9,313 nucleotides of DNA, from positions 1 through 9,313 of the forward strand of contig JABMMR010000048.1 of assembly GCA_013205525.1 (NCBI GenBank). Reading direction: 5' to 3'. The notes below the pieces were generated by a model. The model was given only the letters and a program-made list of their open reading frames with translations, searched no databases and was not told the origin of the DNA. The position numbers were made by a program, and so were the translations under genes. Numbering within the stretch: the first letter of the stretch is position 1; every line of letters begins with the position of its first letter. This DNA is from Burkholderiales bacterium (GTDB lineage: Bacteria; Pseudomonadota; Gammaproteobacteria; Burkholderiales; Burkholderiaceae_C). This document shows positions 1 to 4,350 of this stretch, one piece after another.

Positions 1-146
1 ACATTTTTGCGATGTTTTTTTTCATAGTTTTATTTATGTTTTTCAGACAGGATTTCTGATTTTTATACAGTGTGCAGTAACTCTTACAGAGAAATAAAAT
101 TAGTATAAAATTATTCATTGTTCATACAATCTCCCCTACCAATATG

Positions 147-163
147 CAAGGCCATTAGCCTTG
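147..163. repeat. Inverted repeat, 6-bp arms, 5-nt loop
   Basis: CAAGGC and GCCTTG flank the loop CATTA, forming a perfect 6-bp stem. It is not followed by a T run on either strand, so a terminator is unlikely. It lies at the left edge of the GC-richer stretch. A stem this short can arise by chance. Confidence 0.35.
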
Positions 164-261
164 TCGGCCCCACTTTACGCGGGCATGCTGTTCGCTTACT
201 CCCAGAAGACTATTGCTGTCTATGTTGTCATTCGCAGTGTGTCGTTGCACCAGGTTGACCT

Positions 262-291
262 GCCACCTAAGGTCGTCAGAACCGACGTGGC
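262..291. repeat. Bulged hairpin in gene-free region
   Basis: GCCAC (262-266) pairs with GTGGC (287-291), and GTCG (272-275) pairs with CGAC (283-286). That makes 9 bp of stem with a five-base bulge (CTAAG) on the left side and a seven-base loop. No T run follows. It could be part of a structured transcript or be fortuitous. Confidence 0.3.
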
Positions 292-346
292 TTTGTGGCG
301 GCTGGCTGCAGTTATCCGCGTCAGAATTGGCGGAACATAAGCGTTG

Positions 347-363
347 TGCCGCAATTTGCGGCA
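347..363. repeat. 17-bp perfect dyad (8-bp arms, 1-nt centre)
   Basis: TGCCGCAA and TTGCGGCA are exact reverse complements separated by a single T. A dyad this tight with almost no loop fits a dimeric protein's operator better than an RNA hairpin or terminator. It sits 159 bases upstream of the gene starting at 522, so it could control that two-gene unit, but no promoter elements nearby are convincing. Confidence 0.45.
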
Positions 364-521
364 GACGGTCGAGGCGGCAGGATCGTTTGAATCAATGCGC
401 GTTCCTCTGTTTGAAGTTGGGTGTAGTGGTTGGGCATGCAATAATTTTTTTACGAAAATTGTTACAGTTAGGATTTGAGCGCGGCAAGAATAAATCCTTT
501 AATCAACCGGTTTAAAGCTAT

Positions 522-983
522 ATGCAAAAAAAATATGCCTCGCTACTTTCCCATATGACCAGTCTTGTGCCTCTTTTTTCTGTTGCGCTCCTCGCACTTT
601 TTATTTGCCTGCCATCCGCGCAGGCTCAGGCCATCAAGCTACAACGCCAAGGTGAATACACATTCATTACAGGGGGGTTAAATGATGAAGAACAAACCTA
701 TCTAGACGCGCAAGCCCCCAAATACCCTATTCAACTTGTGTTTCGAAATAACGGCCAAATCAAAGATGTCAAAGAAGTGGCTTTACGCGTGAAAAATGTA
801 TCCGGTGAAGTCATGGTCGAAACCAAAATCAAAGGACCGTTTCTTTACTTGAATCCACCCGCCAGTGGTCGTTTTACTTTTGAAGCCGACCTGGGTTCGG
901 AAACCATCAGCATGACCAAAGACCTGATAGGTCGGCGTTATCTGCATCTGGTGTTTGACTTCAACAAGGCGAAAGCGGATTGA
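522..983 (+). CDS. Exported carboxypeptidase-regulatory-like protein
   Basis: This encodes a 153-residue protein of unknown function. Residues 1-37 form a Sec signal peptide: a KK near the start, a hydrophobic stretch around 15-30, and a likely cleavage after the AQA at 33-35 or two residues later. The mature part has the pattern of a family of small periplasmic proteins often annotated as carboxypeptidase-regulatory-like (transthyretin-type beta sandwich): a FITGG(L)NDEE start at about 49-57, a V-rich strand region, then a GPFLYLNPP..GRFTFEAD stretch at about 105-123. No catalytic residues are evident; a binding or scaffold role is inference. No strong ribosome site precedes the ATG at 522, and a second in-frame ATG at 555 would still leave a signal peptide. 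The next gene starts 3 nt after its stop, so the two are probably co-transcribed. Confidence 0.72.
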   Translation: MQKKYASLLSHMTSLVPLFSVALLALFICLPSAQAQAIKLQRQGEYTFITGGLNDEEQTYLDAQAPKYPIQLVFRNNGQIKDVKEVALRVKNVSGEVMVETKIKGPFLYLNPPASGRFTFEADLGSETISMTKDLIGRRYLHLVFDFNKAKAD

Positions 984-986
984 AAT

Positions 987-1592
987 ATGAGATCAGACCC
1001 GGCGATTTGTTTACCGGTGCGTGCCATTGTTTGTTTGATCGTATGCCTATGGTTTGCAGGACTTGCAGCAGCAAATGATTCAAGCAACAACACCGGCATG
1101 TATGAAAAATATAAAAATGGTAAGCAGAAATTTTTAGATGATTTTGCCGGTGCCAATTTGAAACTGGACCGGCAGGATTTGATTCCTGTGCTTTTTTCCA
1201 GCATTCATGACTTGTCCAAATATCCCTTGCCGGATAAATTACCAACCATCAGTTTTTTATCTTCAGCCGACTTAAGCCGGTTTGCCTGCAATTCAAGATG
1301 TCTTGTACTCGGCCATTACCCGGGAGGAGAGACCATATATTTGGACGAGAAACTCAAGCCGGAGTCAAATCTTTTTGACCGTTCTGTCTTGCTTCATGAA
1401 ATGGTGCATTACCTACAGCACTCGTCCGGACAGAATGCAGAATTATTGAAAACAACTCAAGAAAAATGCGTTCTTTGGTACAAGCGTGAACAAGAGGCTT
1501 ATGCTATCCAAGATGCTTTCCTGGTAGCGGTGTCTAGTCCGGTGAGAGCCGGATATTTCCCAGCGCATGCTAATTGTATGGGGCTTGATTAA
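987..1592 (+). CDS. Exported HExxH metallopeptidase-like protein
   Basis: This is a 201-residue protein with a hydrophobic leader at about 11-29 ending in LAAAN, consistent with Sec export. The key feature is LLHEMVHYLQ at 135-144: H137, E138 and H141 make a zinc-binding HExxH motif with the catalytic Glu. Downstream, EAYAIQ (E170) is well placed as the third metal ligand of a gluzincin-type site. Cysteines at 101, 105, 161 and 197 could form disulfides in the periplasm. The arrangement resembles the DUF6647-type predicted metallopeptidases; I assign that from memory of the motif pattern. Substrate unknown. It follows the preceding exported-protein gene by 3 nt, suggesting a shared transcript. 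No good Shine-Dalgarno precedes the ATG, so translation may be coupled. Its TAA touches the stop of the convergent MORN gene. Confidence 0.75.
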   Translation: MRSDPAICLPVRAIVCLIVCLWFAGLAAANDSSNNTGMYEKYKNGKQKFLDDFAGANLKLDRQDLIPVLFSSIHDLSKYPLPDKLPTISFLSSADLSRFACNSRCLVLGHYPGGETIYLDEKLKPESNLFDRSVLLHEMVHYLQHSSGQNAELLKTTQEKCVLWYKREQEAYAIQDAFLVAVSSPVRAGYFPAHANCMGLD

Positions 1593-2087
1593 TTAGCCGC
1601 GGTTTTCGGGTGGCTGCTCATCTTCATAGTAGCCGTCATACCAAGTACCACTGAAAATTTTCCCTTCAGGGGTCAGCATTTGCCCATGACCATGGGGCTT
1701 ACCGTCTTTCCAGCCGCCTTGGTACCAGGTGCCGTCTACATGTTGGTAATGGCCTTTGCCGTTTTGCAAGCTGTTTTTCCATTCGCCGGTGTAAACACCA
1801 TCTTTGCGGGTTAACTTGCCTTCGCCTTCAGCCCAGCCCTTGACCAGTTGTCCCTCGTAGGTATCGGTGACAGTGCCATTGATTCGCCAGGTGAGCTTGC
1901 CCTCACCGGTGGCTAAACCTTGTTCACAAGCGCCTGTCCAATTGATGGATTCATCTTCTTGAGGAAATACATTGGCTACTTTGCAGCCCTTGCTGTCGCT
2001 GATCCATTGCGGTTCCCCGGCGTAGGTCAATCCCGCGGTAAGAGTTATCAGGAAAAAAATTTTACTAACCAGCGATGTATTTTTCAT
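1593..2087 (-). CDS. Exported MORN-repeat protein
   Basis: This encodes 164 residues from the ATG at 2087. That start is chosen because a clear signal peptide (KN near the start, hydrophobic 8-21, cleavage after TYA at 21-23) begins there; the frame is open further upstream but with no leader or domain. The mature protein carries about four MORN-type repeats of the (Y/W)xGxxxxGxxxGxGxxx form: roughly 50-68, 78-97, 99-121 and 122-143, with a partial fifth at 145-156. Two cysteines (C35, C54) could form a disulfide. MORN repeats form elongated beta-hairpin stacks involved in protein or lipid contacts; the specific role here is unknown. The C-terminus is acidic and Pro-rich (YEDEQPPENRG). It converges on the metallopeptidase gene with no intergenic base, so any terminators must lie inside the coding sequences. 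Confidence 0.78.
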   Translation of the reverse strand: MKNTSLVSKIFFLITLTAGLTYAGEPQWISDSKGCKVANVFPQEDESINWTGACEQGLATGEGKLTWRINGTVTDTYEGQLVKGWAEGEGKLTRKDGVYTGEWKNSLQNGKGHYQHVDGTWYQGGWKDGKPHGHGQMLTPEGKIFSGTWYDGYYEDEQPPENRG

Positions 2088-2303
2088 GGCAATTGAAGAA
2101 TTGGGTTGAAGATGAAATGCTTTATTAACCATCTTAACGACAGCTAATGATTTGAGCTGAACGCAGCAAACAATTTCCCCGTTTCCCTTGAAACCATGAA
2201 GACTGTAAAGTCGCTTCCAGCACTTGAATAGCTTTCTTATAGTACCCAAAAAAATGTGATTATGAAAATAAACACAACTCTTGAGAAATGGCAATGGCAG
2301 ACT
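2088..2303. other. Intergenic leader of the MORN gene
   Basis: The 216 bases between two minus-strand genes contain no recognisable gene or hairpin with a T run. The minus strand should hold the MORN gene's promoter; an AT-rich patch around 2230-2280 is the likeliest place, but I see no convincing -35/-10 pair. The MORN frame stays open upstream through this region as far as 2294, and I treat that extension as non-coding. Confidence 0.4.
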
Positions 2304-2618
2304 TCACCTGCCGGTCTCGCAATCGGTACGCATGATGTTGTTGGCGCTCTCCACCGTCCAGCTGTCGCCGTAGCCACCGAAGACCAGGCGCATGACATTG
2401 GTCATGTTTTGTTTTTCAACCGAATCCTCAGGTTTGAGCTCTTCGAGTTTGGCCTTGGCCTGAGGAATGGTCATGCCGTCTTCGCGCCATTGCATGGCCT
2501 GAGAAGCAAAAGTACCTATGTCTTCACAAGTCATACTGCCCAGTGGATAGGGCGAGGCAGTCGCCTGCAAAGCCGACAGCATGAGTGCGCAAAATATCGC
2601 TAATTTGATTTTTTTCAT
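2304..2618 (-). CDS. Small exported two-cysteine protein, unknown function
   Basis: This encodes 104 residues from the ATG at 2618. The start is supported by an AAGGG ribosome site (2626-2630) spaced 7 nt upstream and by a typical signal peptide: KKIK, a hydrophobic stretch at 7-18, and likely cleavage after ATA at 19-21. The mature protein of about 83 residues is mostly predicted helical and carries exactly two cysteines, one near each end (C31 in MTCEDIG, C100 in RTDCETG), suggesting one disulfide tying the termini together. I recognise no named domain; the spacing CxDIG...A.QWR..G resembles small periplasmic helical proteins of many proteobacteria. It lies between the MORN gene and the higBA remnant, all on the same strand, but with gaps of more than 120 bases on both sides, so it is probably transcribed separately. 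Confidence 0.78.
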   Translation of the reverse strand: MKKIKLAIFCALMLSALQATASPYPLGSMTCEDIGTFASQAMQWREDGMTIPQAKAKLEELKPEDSVEKQNMTNVMRLVFGGYGDSWTVESANNIMRTDCETGR

Positions 2619-2625
2619 TTCACTG

Positions 2626-2630
2626 CCCTT
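2626..2630 (-). promoter_or_regulatory. Ribosome binding site that fixes the 2618 start
   Basis: AAGGG on the minus strand lies 7 nt before the ATG at 2618. It favours this start over the in-frame upstream start at 2675, which would put 19 charged and polar residues ahead of the signal peptide. Confidence 0.7.
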
Positions 2631-2668
2631 TTCAAATATGTTTTTATTTTGCAATTCCTGAGAGCTCA

Positions 2669-2683
2669 CCGCCAATCCGGCGG
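2669..2683. repeat. Inverted repeat, 5-bp GC arms
   Basis: CCGCC and GGCGG flank the loop AATCC. An overlapping alternative hairpin is possible, because AATCC (2674-2678) can also pair with GGATT (2682-2686). A short ATTTT follows on the plus strand, but no plus-strand gene ends here. On the minus strand it lies between the higA remnant and the small exported gene, so it might be a weak terminator or leader element. Confidence 0.3.
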
Positions 2684-2745
2684 ATTTTCAGGGTGAATTA
2701 AAGGTTTGTGCGTATGATTTTAGGAAATTTTTGAATTTTTAGCAT

Positions 2746-2850
2746 TCAAGCAAACTCACCTTGTGTCCATGCCAGTTCAGGCAATACATCTTCACGCAGA
2801 ACTGCGCCAAGATGGGTGGGTTTGCGATTAGGGTTTCGTAAAGTCCTCAT
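2746..2850 (-). pseudogene. higA: Truncated HigA antitoxin (N-terminal 34 codons)
   Basis: Starting at the ATG at 2850 the frame reads MRTLRNPNRKPTHLGAV, then LREDVLPELAWTQGEFA, then TGA (2746-2748). This is the conserved N-terminus of HigA-type antitoxins (XRE family), which are usually around 95-100 residues. The stop falls inside the first part of the helix-turn-helix domain, so nearly all of the DNA-binding region is lost and no working antitoxin is expected. The ATG overlaps the upstream HigB stop by 1 nt (TGATG), the normal translational coupling of higBA operons, which supports the identification. After the stop the frame runs MLKI before any resemblance fades; a CGA-to-TGA change followed by a further deletion is one reading (inference). 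Confidence 0.8.
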
Positions 2851-3134
2851 CAGTGATAGTTCTCCAGGTTAACGTTGATGGCATCTTCGCCAATAAATTC
2901 GAATGTGATTCGCCAATTTCCAGTCACAGTAACAGCGAACTCACCTTTTCGATCACCCTTCAGTGCGTGGAATTTGTAGCCGGGCAAGTCCATATCCTCA
3001 GCTTCCTTTGACGCATCCACATCCGCAATTCGGTACATGGTCTTTGAAGCATCGGGGATGCGATACAAAACCGCGAGTGAAATTTCAATAGTGACGTTGT
3101 CTTGCGTGATGGCGTTGATGGGCTTGGGAGGCAA
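2850..3134 (-). pseudogene. higB: In-frame SPFH-HigB chimera (toxin C-terminal half)
   Basis: A 94-codon open frame read from a TTG at 3134 joins two unrelated families. Residues 1 to about 40 (PPKPINAITQDNVTIEIS, then YRIPDASKTMYRIAD) are a piece of an SPFH/band-7 domain. From about residue 43, EAEDMDLPGYKFHALKGDRK, followed by TGNWRITFEF and a final ENYH, is the C-terminal half of a HigB toxin (RelE/ParE superfamily; ribosome-dependent mRNA endonuclease). The usual HigB N-terminus of about 45 residues with its two helices is absent. C-terminal conserved residues remain (K59, R62, R75, Y93, H94), but without the helices I expect no stable toxin. The TTG has no good ribosome site; any translation would more likely follow from the SPFH side. 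The HigA fragment begins at its stop codon. Confidence 0.75.
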
Positions 3135-3227
3135 CTGCCTTTCTTGTATTTGAACTTTGTAACGAACGCTTTCGAAAAAAGGAATTTAAACAATCGTAGA
3201 AAAAGATAAGAAGGAATTTGGTTCCAT
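3008..3227 (-). pseudogene. SPFH/band-7 (stomatin-like) gene remnant
   Basis: An ATG at 3227 with an AGGGAAG ribosome site (3232-3238) opens the frame MEPNSFLSFSTIV, then a TAA (3186-3188). The same frame continues IPFFESVRYKVQIQERQL, then PPKPINAITQDNVTIEIS and on to YRIADVD. The second part matches the start of a stomatin/prohibitin-type SPFH domain (the PF.ESVRYKV strand, the P..AIT.DNVT.EI core and the YRI.D..K..Y segment). Between V13 and I15 the expected remainder of the membrane anchor and the first SPFH strand (about 30 residues or more) are missing, which suggests an internal deletion in addition to the stop. At about 3008-3018 the family resemblance ends and HigB begins. Full-length relatives are around 300 residues and act as membrane-bound oligomeric scaffolds; this remnant cannot. 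Confidence 0.7.
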
Positions 3228-3278
3228 GAAACTTCCCTGAAGTGATTAGGCTTTCATATCACCTTTAAATGAAGCTGC

Positions 3279-3653
3279 TTAATCCAAGCTTTCGCTGGGG
3301 CTGAAGTTAAGCTCTACCTTGGCGCCACTGGGATCTAAACAAAATAACTGCCAAGGACCTTGGGGTCGATGCTGCAATTTATACGGGTATCCCATCGCAT
3401 CAAAAGTGGCTTTAACTGTTTTTAAATCACTTGCCGTGAATGCCATGTGGTCAATCACGCCAGCGGGCGGATCTGGAATGGGACGCTCAAAATACAAATG
3501 AAGCACCGCGGTGTCACCCGCATATAACCACGCACCAGGAAAACCCAAGTCTGGACGCGGGCCCACCTTTAAGCCAATCAGTCGCTCATAAAAATCCAGC
3601 GTTGCAGCTGGGTCTTTCGCCATAGCAGTGAAATGGTTCATCCCAAGAATCAT
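3279..3653 (-). CDS. VOC / glyoxalase-fold family protein
   Basis: This encodes a 124-residue single-domain VOC protein with two beta-alpha-beta-beta-beta modules. Module one begins GMNHFTAMAKDPAATLDFYE (4-23) and module two IDHMAFTASDLKTVKATFDA (67-86). Likely metal ligands are H7, H69 and E114 (VELNFSP), the His-His-Glu pattern seen in FosA-like and dioxygenase members; H52 is also nearby. Ending strand LFCLDPSGAKVELNF is typical of the superfamily. VOC enzymes include glyoxalase I, fosfomycin-modifying enzymes and ring-cleavage dioxygenases, and the substrate cannot be read from this sequence. It is shorter than FosA (about 135 residues). The ATG at 3653 has only a weak purine-rich leader (AAAGAAAG); the in-frame ATG at 3641 is less likely because it would begin only one residue before the H7-bearing strand. 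It is divergent from the peroxiredoxin gene, with 77 nt between the starts. Confidence 0.8.
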   Translation of the reverse strand: MILGMNHFTAMAKDPAATLDFYERLIGLKVGPRPDLGFPGAWLYAGDTAVLHLYFERPIPDPPAGVIDHMAFTASDLKTVKATFDAMGYPYKLQHRPQGPWQLFCLDPSGAKVELNFSPSESLD

Positions 3654-3730
3654 GGTGAATAACTTTCTTTATCTCAAGTTGGTGTGGTGTGTTGGGCCAC
3701 AATGGCTATTTTGCAACCTCTTGTGCCGCC

Positions 3731-4288
3731 ATGTCCAACTACGACACAACTCCCGATAACTTGCCTGTTCCTTTAGATGATGGCGCTGCCGCGCATTTGT
3801 TGGGTCTGTCACTGCCTGCTGTTGCCTTAATGGGAACCCACGCAGCTGAAATTGATGTTTCGCTTTTGATGGGATGGGTGGTGATTTACTGTTACCCGAT
3901 GACGGGCGTTCCCGGCGTGGCCTTGCCCCCAGGATGGGACCACATTGCGGGCGCGCGTGGTTGCACCCCTCAATCCAATGCTTATAAGCAAGCCCATCCT
4001 GCTTTCAAAGCTTTGGGTGCGCAAGTATTTGGCCTGAGCACCCAAGACACGGCATACCAACAAGAAATGGTCGAGCGTTTGCAGTTGCCATTTCATGTTC
4101 TGAGTGATGAGCATTTACATTTTCAGAAAAGTTTGAATTTACCCACTTTTTAATCTTTGGGTCAGACCTTGCTTAAGCGCTTAACCATCGTCACGCATGA
4201 AGGCGTGATTCAAACTGTGCACTACCCCATTTTTCCAAGTGATTCTGATGCAGCATGGGTGCTGGACTATCTCAAGTCCGTCACATAA
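3731..4288 (+). pseudogene. Peroxiredoxin gene interrupted by one in-frame stop
   Basis: The frame from the ATG at 3731 encodes an AhpC/TSA-type peroxiredoxin, a thiol enzyme that reduces hydroperoxides. Visible are VIYCYPMTGVPG (51-62), the peroxidatic motif GARGCTPQ with C78, GAQVFGLSTQDTAYQQE (96-112) and LPFHVLSDEHLHFQ (119-132). At codon 141, right after LNLPTF, a TAA (4151-4153) intervenes; the same frame then continues for 44 codons with LLKRLTIVTHEGVIQTVHYP, the expected C-terminal strands, and ends at TAA 4286-4288. So one nonsense change separates two intact halves; the expressed product would be 140 of about 185 residues. Position 83, where relatives as I recall them have a resolving Cys (GCTPQSC), is Asn. 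An in-frame ATG at 3689 is also available but adds 14 residues unlike the family. No strong ribosome site precedes either start. Confidence 0.82.
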
Positions 4289-4350
4289 AGCCAAAATGTA
4301 TTTGTAATAATTTGAAATGTTTTTGGACATCACTTAAAAGGCCTTGAAGT

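Larger units (their letters stand above)
1..521. other. Gene-free region with inverted repeats
   Basis: I recognise no gene here on either strand. The first 130 bases or so are AT-rich, about 130-435 is more GC-rich, and AT-rich sequence returns before the gene at 522. Open frames of 70-100 codons exist in the GC-richer part (213-515 on +, 220-441 on -), but their translations are rich in Cys, Arg and Trp, have no signal or domain I know, and contradict each other. Three inverted repeats lie here (147-163, 262-291, 347-363). The stretch could hold a structured RNA, operator sites or a decayed gene or element; the sequence alone does not decide. Confidence 0.5.

Noticed and set aside
213..515. 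Plus-strand open frame of 100 codons near the left edge
   Set aside because: No ribosome site, no domain or signal, unusual Cys/Arg/Trp content, and an opposing frame covers much of the same DNA. Not supported as a gene.
2088..2294. N-terminal extension of the MORN protein upstream of the 2087 ATG
   Set aside because: The extension would bury the signal peptide about 69 residues inside the protein and has no recognisable domain.
2256..2603. Plus-strand open frame over the small exported protein
   Set aside because: Antisense shadow of a minus-strand gene that has a good ribosome site, signal peptide and paired cysteines.
2960..3193. Alternative minus-strand frame beginning MFKFLFSKAF
   Set aside because: After a hydrophobic start it turns into a Ser/Pro/Thr-rich shadow of the SPFH frame; no family resemblance.
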